Positions 42,693-51,031 of a stretch of 64,000 bases of DNA are shown one piece after another. The position numbers and the translations under genes were made by a program. Numbering within the stretch: position 1 is the first letter of the stretch; every line of letters starts with the position of its first letter. Source of the DNA: Lacrimispora xylanisolvens. Its GTDB lineage: Bacteria; Bacillota; Clostridia; Lachnospirales; Lachnospiraceae. Under the pieces are notes generated by a model, which was not told the origin of the DNA, did not search any database, and saw nothing but the letters and a program-made list of their open reading frames with translations. The stretch covers positions 1,674,001 through 1,738,000 of the forward strand of contig CP070896.1 in NCBI GenBank assembly GCA_017084465.1, written 5' to 3'.

Positions 42693-42851
42693 AAAGAAAC
42701 AACCGCCCCATTACAAGGGGTTGGCCAATGACAATGATAGAAATCCATACTTGCTACCGTCCAAAGTATACAAGGGTGGGGTTAGATTTCATTTTCAGAG
42801 AAGATGCAAAGCTGGATAAGCCTGATAACATAACAGGCTTCCAGCTTTTTT
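42693..42851 (+). ncRNA. Putative structured small RNA, about 160 nt
   Basis: Bounded by a good promoter upstream and an intrinsic terminator at its 3' end. Inside are a CCCC-ATTACAA-GGGG hairpin (42706-42720), an ATACTT/AAGTAT hairpin (42747-42752 and 42764-42769), and a GAAATC/GATTTC pair (42740-42745 and 42785-42790) enclosing the latter. I do not recognise it as SRP RNA, 6S or a known riboswitch. The existence of the RNA is inferred. Confidence 0.4.
42808..42851 (+). terminator. Intrinsic terminator of the putative small RNA
   Basis: AAAGCTGGA-T-AAGCCTG pairs with CAGGCTTCCAGCTTT, followed by TTTTTT on the plus strand. Read on the minus strand it follows spoIIP but has only a short T-run, so it is oriented for the plus transcript though it may also stop spoIIP. 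Confidence 0.75.
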
Positions 42852-42871
42852 ATTTACTACTATGTTGTTTG

Positions 42872-44254
42872 TTAATTTCCTTTTAAGACCATATCCAAAA
42901 CCTCTGAAAGGGGTTCCATGGCATTTAATGCTTCCTGGTAGGAATTGGTCTGGGCGCCGACTTCAATCAAAGCGGATCTGGCTCTTAAATGTTGGTTATA
43001 ACGTAGCCCTTTTATGTAAATCTTGCGGGTAAGACCAGGGAAATAGGCTGCGCTGTCCAGCTGCATCTGAAAGCTGAAAGCCAGATTCTTCTCTCTGTAT
43101 GGATTGGGCAGATATTCAATGGGACCTTCGGGAGTCTGGCTGACTCCGTTAAAAAACATAACAGGAGCTGTCATTTTCCCATTGACCTTATTAACCATAT
43201 GCAAATCACTGTTTACGCCATCCCGGTGCACATCCAGGATTACTTCGATAGAAGGATTATCCTGAAGAATTCTGGTAATGCCATCAAGTGCGTATGTATA
43301 TGCTTTGTTTCTGTCAAGCTTTCCATTTTGCAAGTCATAAACGGAGGTATCGTGAATGACATTGTAGCCCTTTGCTGTTAACAGCTGGGTTAAATAATTT
43401 CCGATTCCAACAACGGTTGCTTCTTTATTACCAGACGCAAAATCAGTATATTCTTCCTGGGAATGAGTGTGGTAGATTAAAATCTGGGGTTTATCATTTC
43501 CTCCCTCCAGAGTAAATTTCTCTGAAAGAAACTGATCGGCTTTCATCAAATCCCGTCCAGCCGTGGTTGAGGTATGAACACTGTAAAAATGCTTCATCAT
43601 ATAATCGTAATCTGCCAGCTGCTCCTTCCGGTAAGTGGTTCCCACAATGGGCCAGATACTGCTTGATGCGCAGGTCATTGCAGAATTCTTTTCCCCACTG
43701 GCAGGTATGGGCTGCTGCGGCTCTTTGGCCACTTCCTGTTTTGGGGGTTCTGCGGCCGCCTGGCTTTCCGATGTCTCCTGGGAAACCTTGGGTGTACCGG
43801 CATTTACACTTCCATCTTCCCCGCTCTCTTCTCCTCCATCATATAGAAGAAAGCTGTGTTCCTCGTAAAACTTCCCGCTTTCTAAATAACTCCTGTAGGC
43901 AGGATCATTTTCTCCGTAATAATCTTCTGTTGTTCCGTTTTTATTCGTATAACGGGATAAGGGGGAATGACTGAAGAAAAAACCACAAAACAGGCTTCCA
44001 AGTGATTTTTCCTGATACAGTATCTTCCCGCCTTCCCCTTCCTGCTCCCATACAGAAGCAGGATACTGGTAACGCCAGATTATGGCGGCGCTATCTGCAA
44101 CGCCCTCTCCAATCCAGTTTTGAATATCTTTTAAATCCAGCCTGCCTGCTGCCTGGGTAGCTTCTCTAAGACTTAAAAAAACGGCCAGAATCAGGCTTAC
44201 TGTAATCATTAATTTTTTAATTATCCGGTTCAATCTTTCACTGCTCTGTTTCAT
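42872..44254 (-). CDS. spoIIP: Stage II sporulation protein P
   Basis: A 460-residue membrane-anchored amidase/endopeptidase. An N-terminal membrane segment (residues ~14-30) precedes a variable Glu/Pro-rich region, then the SpoIIP domain with ILIYHTHSQEEYTDFASGNK, VVGIGNYLTQLLTAKGYNVI, VILDVHRDGVNSDLHMVNKV and ALIEVGAQTNSYQEALNAME. With SpoIID and SpoIIM it thins septal peptidoglycan during engulfment. It follows gpr, as in Bacillus. Confidence 0.95.
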   Translation of the reverse strand: MKQSSERLNRIIKKLMITVSLILAVFLSLREATQAAGRLDLKDIQNWIGEGVADSAAIIWRYQYPASVWEQEGEGGKILYQEKSLGSLFCGFFFSHSPLSRYTNKNGTTEDYYGENDPAYRSYLESGKFYEEHSFLLYDGGEESGEDGSVNAGTPKVSQETSESQAAAEPPKQEVAKEPQQPIPASGEKNSAMTCASSSIWPIVGTTYRKEQLADYDYMMKHFYSVHTSTTAGRDLMKADQFLSEKFTLEGGNDKPQILIYHTHSQEEYTDFASGNKEATVVGIGNYLTQLLTAKGYNVIHDTSVYDLQNGKLDRNKAYTYALDGITRILQDNPSIEVILDVHRDGVNSDLHMVNKVNGKMTAPVMFFNGVSQTPEGPIEYLPNPYREKNLAFSFQMQLDSAAYFPGLTRKIYIKGLRYNQHLRARSALIEVGAQTNSYQEALNAMEPLSEVLDMVLKGN

Positions 44255-44309
44255 AGCCGCCTTCCTGCATTCTTGATTATAATATACTATGCAGAAAGGT
44301 GGCTGTTTA

Positions 44310-45287
44310 CTACGAAACTTCCTGTCCCAAAAAGGTCATGTGGATACCCTCGGAAATGGTAAAGCTTAATTCTTTCACAGTTTCATCAATATCTGGAGGT
44401 GTTACATAAAGCGGTCCAAATTCTGGCTCTAAAAGTTCCCGGATCAGATCATACTGTTCATCAGAATTAAGATTTTCCATAAAATCCCCCATTCCTTTGG
44501 TTTCCATATTTTCTGACAGTGCCCGGATTAAGGTTGTCACTGTATCATGGACGATTGCAGCAGCCCCTACAACAGTAGGTACGCCAATTGCCATGACCGG
44601 TACCCCTAAGCTTTCTTTTGTTAAGCTGTTGCGGTGATTTCCCACTCCGGAACCGGGATGGATTCCGGTATCGGTAAGCTGTATGGTTGTCCCAAGACGT
44701 TTTACGCTTCTTGCTGCCAGAGCATCAATTGCAATTATGAGATCAGGCTTTGTTTCTTTAATAATACCTTTTAAAATCTCGGCTGTCTCCATTCCTGTCT
44801 GAGCCATAACGCCTGGTGCAATCCCACTGATCACAGGCATGGGTTTACCACGCCAGAAATCGTCTCCATACTGAACCTTTAAATGTCTGGTAACCTGAAG
44901 ATTATTAAGAACTCTGGGTCCCAGAGAATCGGGAGTTACAGAAGAGTTACCAAGTCCTGCCACCAATACATGAAAATTGGGTTTTGTGAAATCTTTTCCT
45001 TCAAGCAGCTTGGATATCTGTGCTGAGAGTTCTTTAGACACCTCTCTGTGATAATCCTCATCTTTTAAAGACAGCTGGTCTGCCTCCAGGGTAATATAGG
45101 TTCCAATGGGTTTTCCCATGGCTTTTGACCCTTTTTCATCAAGAATTTTTACCTCTGTCATTTTAATCCGGCTGTCAGCCCGATGCCATTCTCTTAATGA
45201 TACACCTGATATTTCTCCGCCGTCACCAGGAAAACTTTCTTTTTCTTCAACTGCAAGGTCTGTACGTACTTCAAATGTGTTTTCCAT
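44310..45287 (-). CDS. gpr: Germination protease GPR
   Basis: 325 residues; an N-terminal propeptide precedes the mature enzyme. The core (VLVAGLGNSSVTPDSLGPRV, IDALAARSVKRLGTTIQLTD, TGIHPGSGVGNHRNSLTKES) is intact. GPR cleaves small acid-soluble spore proteins at germination. Expression is expected late in the forespore (SigG/SigF), though no such promoter was confirmed. It diverges from rpsT. Confidence 0.95.
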   Translation of the reverse strand: MENTFEVRTDLAVEEKESFPGDGGEISGVSLREWHRADSRIKMTEVKILDEKGSKAMGKPIGTYITLEADQLSLKDEDYHREVSKELSAQISKLLEGKDFTKPNFHVLVAGLGNSSVTPDSLGPRVLNNLQVTRHLKVQYGDDFWRGKPMPVISGIAPGVMAQTGMETAEILKGIIKETKPDLIIAIDALAARSVKRLGTTIQLTDTGIHPGSGVGNHRNSLTKESLGVPVMAIGVPTVVGAAAIVHDTVTTLIRALSENMETKGMGDFMENLNSDEQYDLIRELLEPEFGPLYVTPPDIDETVKELSFTISEGIHMTFLGQEVS

Positions 45288-45345
45288 TTCTTCCTCCTTT
45301 CCAGCATTTCTAAGGTATTTTCTGCAAAAAAGCAGGAATTATGTA

Positions 45346-45374
45346 TTGACATATGTACCGAAATTAGCTAGAAT
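45346..45374 (+). promoter_or_regulatory. Promoter of rpsT
   Basis: TTGACA (45346-45351), a 17-base spacer, TAGAAT (45369-45374). A leader of about 85 nt follows, which could carry translational autoregulation. Confidence 0.8.
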
Positions 45375-45465
45375 ATAAAAGTATGTTTACATTGAACTGT
45401 CCGTGTCCAGGCTTTGATGCAAAACAAAGAATAAATAATATTACATTTTATTGGAGGTGTACAGA

Positions 45466-45729
45466 TTGGCTAACATTAAATCTGCAAAAAAAAGAATCTT
45501 AGTTAACGAAACTAAGGCTGCTAGAAACAAAGCGATCAGATCCAAAGTGAAAACATCCATTAAGAAAGTGGAATCTGCTATTACTGCCGGTGACAAGGCT
45601 GCTGCCCAGGCATTATTAGTAAGTGCTATTACAGAGATCGACAAAGCTGCTACTAAAGGCGTATATCATAAGAATAACGCTTCCAGAAAAGTATCCAGAA
45701 TCTCTAAAGCTGTTAACGCAATGGCTTAA
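45466..45729 (+). CDS. rpsT: 30S ribosomal protein S20
   Basis: 87 residues: MANIKSAKKRILVNETKAAR start, all-helical Lys/Ala-rich S20. The start is a TTG at 45466 because GGAGGTG at 45453-45459 gives proper spacing; a longer reading from 45451 would consume the ribosome site. TTG starts are known for rpsT and reduce translation. Confidence 0.96.
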   Translation: MANIKSAKKRILVNETKAARNKAIRSKVKTSIKKVESAITAGDKAAAQALLVSAITEIDKAATKGVYHKNNASRKVSRISKAVNAMA

Positions 45730-45745
45730 TTCATAAACGATATTT

Positions 45746-45780
45746 ATCCCGTTCAGACTAACCCGCTGAATGGGATTTTT
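45746..45780 (+). terminator. Terminator of rpsT
   Basis: ATCCCGTTCAG (45746-45756) pairs with CTGAATGGGAT (45766-45776), followed by TTTTT. Confidence 0.9.
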
Positions 45781-45784
45781 GGTT

Positions 45785-45824
45785 TGGCGGGATTGCCGGG
45801 GGCTCTATTCACCGGATCCCGCCA
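45785..45824. terminator. Hairpin at the end of the tailocin operon
   Basis: TGGCGGGAT (45785-45793) pairs with ATCCCGCCA (45816-45824), with an inner CCGG/CCGG pair. It lies six bases beyond the amidase stop on the minus strand and marks the rpsT-side border of the tail gene cluster. Confidence 0.7.
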
Positions 45825-45829
45825 GGTTT

Positions 45830-46660
45830 TTATTGGATCTGAAGTGCGCCGTTCTGGTCTGATTTTAAGTGCAGCTCACCCTCATACATACTTCCGTCAG
45901 CTGTCAGGTGGTAAAGTTCATTTTTCCAGATCACCCACTGGTCTTTTGCCATTTTCCCGGCACTGTCTAAATAATACCACTTTCCGTCACTTCCGGTTTT
46001 CCAGGTATCTTTCACCATATATCCGGCTTCATCAAACCAGTACCAGGTATCTCCATCCTGATACCAGTCATTTTTCACATAATCTCCTGTATTCCCTAAA
46101 TAAAATCTCCATCCATTCTCATCTTCCACCCAGCCGGATTTTACTTCTGCTGCGGATAAAAGAGAATCTTTAAAATCTTCCCAGGTGTGAATGGTATTGT
46201 TGTATACATAAGGATTGGGGCAGATTTTTCCGGTCACGTCGTAATGGCGGATTACATGATCTTCTCTGATTCCGTATTGTTCCATCAGCTGCTTAGTCAG
46301 TTTCTTTGCTGAAGCGACGGTTGCGTCTTCAAAGTACCAGTCTCTGCTTGTGTCAGACTGGCTGCCTTTGTTTCTGACGCACAGCTCGATACCAATGCTG
46401 TTGCTGTTGCGGCATTCTGGATGGATATAGGTTTTGGCTCCGCAGTGCCATGCGACGTTTTTGTCTTCAACGGACTGCCAGATTTCTCCGGAAAAGCCTA
46501 CAAAGTAGTGGGCGCTGGCTCCTACGTACTGGGAGGCATAGTATTTGCAGTTTGCTTCTGCGCCTCCCAGCGCTCCTACATAATGAATGACGATATATTT
46601 AATACGGCTTAACTCGCCGTTGCTGTAGTTATATGGGGTTAGAAGTTTATTTATTTCCAC
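45830..46660 (-). CDS. Endolysin: N-acetylmuramoyl-L-alanine amidase with wall-binding repeats
   Basis: 276 residues. The amidase_2 domain (residues ~1-170) has IKYIVIHYVGALGG, ASAHYFVGFSGEIWQSVEDK, VAWHCGAKTYIHPECRNSNS, SIGIELCV and HYDVTGKICPNPYVYN, giving the zinc His ligands. Aromatic wall-binding repeats follow from ~180 (GWRFYLGNTGDYVKNDWYQD, DTWYWFDEAGYMVKDTWKTG). It would open the producer wall to release tail particles. A GTG start at 46660 with GGGAGG eight bases upstream fits. It is the last gene of the cluster. Confidence 0.9.
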   Translation of the reverse strand: MEINKLLTPYNYSNGELSRIKYIVIHYVGALGGAEANCKYYASQYVGASAHYFVGFSGEIWQSVEDKNVAWHCGAKTYIHPECRNSNSIGIELCVRNKGSQSDTSRDWYFEDATVASAKKLTKQLMEQYGIREDHVIRHYDVTGKICPNPYVYNNTIHTWEDFKDSLLSAAEVKSGWVEDENGWRFYLGNTGDYVKNDWYQDGDTWYWFDEAGYMVKDTWKTGSDGKWYYLDSAGKMAKDQWVIWKNELYHLTADGSMYEGELHLKSDQNGALQIQ

Positions 46661-46816
46661 TTAAATCCCCTCCCTTCTTCCCGAGAATCCCATGTCATCT
46701 GCATCAAAGGATTCCCGGAAACGTTCGATTTCTGTATAATCGGAATCTTTTAGATTCTCCTGTATTCCAAGTAGTTCGATGTTGCTCATGTCTTTGGTTG
46801 ATTCGCTTTTTACCAT
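46661..46816 (-). CDS. Small hypothetical protein between holin and endolysin
   Basis: A 51-residue, acidic protein (MVKSESTKDMSNIELLGIQE, then NLKDSDYTEIERFRESFDAD and a Gly/Arg end) with an AAGGTGATATCT-type ribosome site before the ATG at 46816. Its stop abuts the GTG start of the amidase. The tight spacing supports a real gene. No membrane segment is seen, so it is not a second holin; its role is unknown. Confidence 0.6.
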   Translation of the reverse strand: MVKSESTKDMSNIELLGIQENLKDSDYTEIERFRESFDADDMGFSGRREGI

Positions 46817-46895
46817 AGATATCACCTTGTCCCTTTCTATTTATCATATGAAGAAAGGTGAGGAAATGTCACGGGGCGGTGTACTTGGTAAGGTT

Positions 46896-47324
46896 TTAGG
46901 TTCGATCGGGGAGCTCGTCGGTGTACTGGGACAGGAACTTCTTTATGGCTTCCCATATGTGTTTTACGGGTAGGCCGCATAATGTCATGTTTTTTAAAAT
47001 ACTGACCAGTTCGTAGGCTATGTATAGAAGGCCGAAGAACTCGGCAACACCTATTGCATTAACTGGCAGATAGGACCGGATTGCTTCCGGGATAAAACCA
47101 ATTAGGTTTAGGTGTACGATTTGATCAAGTACCAGGAGGAATGCCAGGGAGGCTACCATTGATATTTTTCGGATCGCACCGTCTATTCCAAAACAACTGT
47201 TAAATTTATGCTCCTTTATTGCTCTGATACAGCCAAAGCAAGTGTCCATTACTACTGCTAAAATGACCAGTTTAATTATTGGGCTTCCCCATGCTAAGGC
47301 AAACAGTTCTATAATTCTATCCAT
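46896..47324 (-). CDS. Phage holin family protein (TcdE/holin_4 type)
   Basis: 142 residues from the ATG at 47324 (GAGGA upstream, overlapping the XkdX stop). Three to four membrane segments, with VVMDTCFGCIRAIKEHKFNS, FGIDGAIRKISMVASLAFLL and VAEFFGLLYIAYELVSILKN, match the TcdE-like holin family. It would form membrane lesions that give the amidase access to the wall. Confidence 0.85.
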   Translation of the reverse strand: MDRIIELFALAWGSPIIKLVILAVVMDTCFGCIRAIKEHKFNSCFGIDGAIRKISMVASLAFLLVLDQIVHLNLIGFIPEAIRSYLPVNAIGVAEFFGLLYIAYELVSILKNMTLCGLPVKHIWEAIKKFLSQYTDELPDRT

Positions 47325-47335
47325 TTCTATTTTCC

Positions 47336-47479
47336 TCACTTTTTATCATAACCCAGTCCAGTTATTTCTTTAAATTCATTAGCAGTGATCCAGCCACGGG
47401 CAACTGCATTACTTACCATACCCTCTGACCATAATTTTGCATCATAAAATGCCTTTACCTTATTAAAATTTTTACTCAT
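47336..47479 (-). CDS. XkdX family protein
   Basis: A 47-residue protein, MSKNFNKVKAFYDAKLWSEG then MVSNAVARGWITANEFKEIT. The YDAKLWSEGMV and GWITANEFKEITG pattern is the XkdX signature found before holin genes in PBSX-like tails. Its function is not known. It overlaps the genes on both sides by a few bases. Confidence 0.85.
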   Translation of the reverse strand: MSKNFNKVKAFYDAKLWSEGMVSNAVARGWITANEFKEITGLGYDKK

Positions 47480-47789
47480 TATTTACCTCCACTTCAACCC
47501 CTGTCATCATAGATAAATAGGTTATCTGAGCATTAAGTACCGGAATCTGTTGTTCTGCAGTAGCCACATGAATTACTTTTTTTTCTGTACCATCTTCATT
47601 AATGTGATAAAAGATCCCATCACGATACTTATCCCCTATTTGACAAGGATACTGTAAGCAGTCTATTGCAAATGCTTCTTCACCATAAGATGCTCTCACC
47701 AGCCAATTGGCCATTTCATAGTTATCGCATACTATTATATTTTTAACTTCGTCTTCAAAAATCAAAGCATACACTTGATGTGTTATCAT
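47472..47789 (-). CDS. Hypothetical tail-cluster protein
   Basis: 105 residues (MITHQVYALIFEDEVKNIIV start). No motif is recognised for certain. Its N-terminal part (NYEMANWLVRASYGEEAFAI) resembles small proteins encoded behind tail fibre genes in clostridial prophages. It may be a fibre chaperone, an inference from position only. Confidence 0.65.
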   Translation of the reverse strand: MITHQVYALIFEDEVKNIIVCDNYEMANWLVRASYGEEAFAIDCLQYPCQIGDKYRDGIFYHINEDGTEKKVIHVATAEQQIPVLNAQITYLSMMTGVEVEVNNE

Positions 47790-47804
47790 AATTAAATCTC
47801 CTTT

Positions 47805-49266
47805 CTAATACCCCCAACGAACGATACATATTCCAGATCCTCCCGAACCTCCTGAATTTATACTATACCAACCATCTCGAGCACCACCTCCTCCTCCTCC
47901 TCCTGTGTTTGGAACTCCATTAGTAGGAGCAAATCTAAAGCCTCCGCCAGTACCGCCTCCTCCGGCTCCTCCGGCAGCGCCTTCTCCACCTCCGCCTCCG
48001 CCTCCAGCGTATATAGTATTCCAAGATTCTCCAAAAGCTCTGGTAGTATAGTGCTGCCCTGTTCCTCCATATACGGGCTCTCCATTCCCCCTCCAAGAAG
48101 TCTCCCCGTCAGAACCATCTGAACCTCCCCTTGAGCTGTGAAAATCAGAAGCTCCAGAATCATGATTAAAATTGTATCCTACCCCCTTCTCCAGAACCGC
48201 CATTACCTACCGTACTAACTCCCCAACGTACTCCTCCAGCTGCGGTAACTAAATTATTACCAAAACTAGTTGCATTACCACTATATACCAAAGATTTATC
48301 CCCAGTACCTCCCGCACCAATAGCCACTGCAAATTGTTGCCCTGGGGATACATTTATTCCCTTTACAGTAGCCGTCCTGCCGCTAGATCCTCCTCTCATA
48401 GCATAAGAAGAACTGCTTACACCATATCCCCCAGAAGCTCCTCCTCCAACACAAAAAACATCAATACTGCGCACTCCATCAGGAACTATAAATACTCCAG
48501 AGTCCGTAAATACTTGTTGCCCTCTTGTTGTAGATACTCCTGCAGTAAATGTTGAATTATTTAACCAAAGAGATCCATCTTGGGCGCTAAAACCACAAGC
48601 CCTGAAATAATAAGTAACTCCAGGAGTAAATCCATCTACTAAAGCACTAGAAGTACCTAAAGGATTATAATTGTTGCCAGGTCCCTGATAGCATAAAGTC
48701 CCATCATACATACTCGTCGGATACCCCCCAGTTTTATATACTACACGAATTCCTGCAAAAGGCCCAATAGTAGGATTCTGCCAGTTTATCATAATTGCCG
48801 TGGACGAGTACACGGCTGCATTAAAAGACAGAATACTTTGTACTCCTAATGTCCCATCAATTCTGGCACCATTTACATATGCCGAATACCCAGATATGAT
48901 TTTGCTAGCAGTCGCATTTCCAGGAGTCTGATTTGCCAAACTATTAGTGGTAATCTTTCCTCCGCCATTGTGGTACCCGGCAGGTATTGAATAACTTTCT
49001 CCTGCATTAAGAGTAGCTGATGCAGCTCCACAATTTGACATTGTACCAATCCTCTTATCTTTGGGATTTGTTTTATAAAAAGACTTACCTGCCAGAACTT
49101 GACTATCCGCTGCATCTCCTGTAAGTTCCAAGGTTCCGCCCACCACTTCATCATTAGAATTATATGTAATAGCAGTAAATCCTTTTAAAACTTCAGCTCT
49201 AGTAGCAGTACACTCATCAGACCCGGCGCCAGCACCTCCAACACCTGAAATACTAACTTTACCCAT
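47805..49266 (-). CDS. Tail fibre / receptor-binding protein with glycine-rich C-terminus, frameshifted
   Basis: About 486 residues. The N-terminal part has repeats known from clostridial tail fibres (ATRAEVLKGFTAITYNSNDE, NAGESYSIPAGYHNGGGKIT). A fibronectin-III-like segment follows (residues ~150-260), then GQQVFTDSGVFIVPDGVRSI and a C-terminal domain of Gly-rich loops (GGGGGGGEGAAGGAGGGG, SGGSGGSGICIVRWGY). Five C at 48182-48186 should be four. Glycine-rich tips are receptor-binding in other phage adhesins. The ATG at 49266 has GAGGAG nine bases before it. Confidence 0.8.
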
Positions 49267-49693
49267 TCGCACTCACTCCTCTCAGATATACACTAAAATC
49301 TTCTGTTGGCTTCTTTTCACCGCAAAAGAACGTAACATATCCATCTTCTGTCTCACCGTCAGTTATCATCCCAGTCATTTTTCTTCTAACCTTTACAGCT
49401 GCAGCATCCAGATTTTTAGGTGTACAAGGGCTTAATACCGGATTGTCAGTTGCTTTCAGTCCTGCCACCGCTACTCTTTGGCTGTAAGGAGCCGTATCGC
49501 TCCAGCCAGAAGCCGGAATGCTTACCTCTATTAACTGTTCATGCTGCTCCTGAACCATCTTATTATAAAAAGTATTATTAAAAAGCTGTTCAATCTCAAC
49601 CGCCATCTCCTGGCCATCTGCCAGCGTATCCCTGTCCCATTTACGAATTTCTGCCGTATATTCCGGCGGGTTCTTTACATCACAAAATGCCAT
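49259..49693 (-). CDS. Hypothetical tail protein
   Basis: 144 residues, MAFCDVKNPPEYTAEIRKWD start. The middle has ADGQEMAVEIEQLFNNTFYN and QEQHEQLIEVSIPASGWSDT, a region typical of clostridial tail proteins encoded between baseplate and fibre genes. It may join the fibre to the baseplate. The assignment rests on position and resemblance only. Confidence 0.65.
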   Translation of the reverse strand: MAFCDVKNPPEYTAEIRKWDRDTLADGQEMAVEIEQLFNNTFYNKMVQEQHEQLIEVSIPASGWSDTAPYSQRVAVAGLKATDNPVLSPCTPKNLDAAAVKVRRKMTGMITDGETEDGYVTFFCGEKKPTEDFSVYLRGVSANG

Positions 49694-49705
49694 TGTTAAA
49701 CCTCC

Positions 49706-50101
49706 TTAAAATATTTCATCCATGTCATAGATCTGAGGAATATCTGCATCTTTCCCTTTTCGCATAAAGGTTCGGTATGCAATCAAATCTCCTTCTGCAT
49801 CAAACAATCCCATTTCAGATATCTCACTTCCAGTTAATTCTCCTTTTTCCAATGTAGCCGTATAACGGCAAGCAGTCTCCTCATCATTAACATAAGTGTG
49901 AGCCTCCACTTTCTTCTTTAAAAGTTCATGATAAAGAGCGACTTCACCTCCAGAAGCCGCCTTTGGCTTCCCCTCATCATTTACGCCCCCGTCTCCCCAC
50001 GCCATATGAGTGATAATGGGAAGAGCCATATCTCCTGCATGTGCTTTGCAAAATTTCTTTCTCCCTGTTACTGTAATAACTCCATTTGTAATGTCTGCCA
50101 T
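49706..50101 (-). CDS. Phage tail protein, probable baseplate/fibre-proximal
   Basis: 131 residues. ITHMAWGDGGVNDEGKP and SEISEMGLFDAEGDLIAYRT resemble the N-terminal domain of tail-fibre/collar proteins (the GxxxxE..E.GLFD..G.L..Y pattern). It follows the XkdU-like gene by 14 bases. It is likely part of the fibre network that attaches to the baseplate. Confidence 0.7.
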   Translation of the reverse strand: MADITNGVITVTGRKKFCKAHAGDMALPIITHMAWGDGGVNDEGKPKAASGGEVALYHELLKKKVEAHTYVNDEETACRYTATLEKGELTGSEISEMGLFDAEGDLIAYRTFMRKGKDADIPQIYDMDEIF

Positions 50102-50115
50102 ATATTTTCCCTTTC

Positions 50116-51031
50116 CTATAAAATAGTTAAACCGCCATTTAAGTTACGATTGCCGTCTAATGCCCATTCATTTTCCAATACATTCCTGTTTGTAATACAA
50201 ACAGGACCGGCCGTCATATATTCCATTGCACTAAAACTAAAACTCATCACTTCTTTTATTTTAGAATTATTTTTTAATTCTGCATGTACTACAATCATTT
50301 CATTATCTGAAAATAACTGCCTTGGTATGCCAACCGATATACGTAACTGCTCTTCCTGTTTATTGGGATGCTGTATTTCTGCACAAACCCTGGTTTCCAC
50401 AGGATAAAAGTCAATGGGGCTTTCATCATTGTAACCGTTTAATTTATTGTCCCTATTCAAAATCCAATTACGATCCAGATTCAAATGCGCCAGATTATAT
50501 CGAGGGAAAAAAACTGTATGAATAGTTATGCTGTTAAAGAAAGAACTGTTTGCGTGATAGTTTCCCTGGTATTTACTGCAAAATTCTGCTTCCAGATTTG
50601 CTGGTATTATTCTTCCTACCATATCCCGAATGCTTTCCACAATAACCAGAGAACACTCTTTTACTACAATTTTTAAATTGCTCTTAAGGATATCCACGTA
50701 GATTTCATAACTGTCACCAAGAAGCGATGTTAACTGTTCCAATAACTTTCTTTGTGTATAGGGGAGCTGATAATTCCAGTTTGCTAATACAATGTTTCTT
50801 CTTTCTTCAAGAGAAAGTGATGGATCCCCTTTAATTCCTAACAATGACTCCCATTTTTATCCCTTGATAATCCGAGGATACTATAAAACTGTTATCCCAC
50901 AGAATTCCAATGCTTGAATACAGCTGCCTCAATTCATTTTCTTCCGCTCCGCCTATCTCATTAAACTCTCGGATTCCTCTTAAATAATCTGGTAAATATG
51001 ATATTAAATCCATTTCTCTTTGATTAAGCAT
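50116..51031 (-). CDS. XkdU-like (YmfQ/DUF2313) tail protein, frameshifted
   Basis: About 305 residues. The start MLNQREMDLISYLPDYLRGI and the segment DPSLSLEERRNIVLANWN are characteristic of YmfQ/XkdU proteins of contractile tails (gpI-like wedge). The frame slips at five T at 50854-50858; with four the protein reads DYQGIKWESLLGIKGDPS. The ATG at 51031 follows GAGG with eight bases spacing and overlaps xkdT. Confidence 0.8.

Noticed and set aside
42427..42711. Minus-strand 94-residue protein upstream of lepA
   Set aside because: It overlaps the conserved N-terminus of lepA in another frame and shows no recognisable domain.
46779..46973. Plus-strand small protein opposite the holin end
   Set aside because: It overlaps the holin and the 51-residue gene on the minus strand and has no family resemblance.
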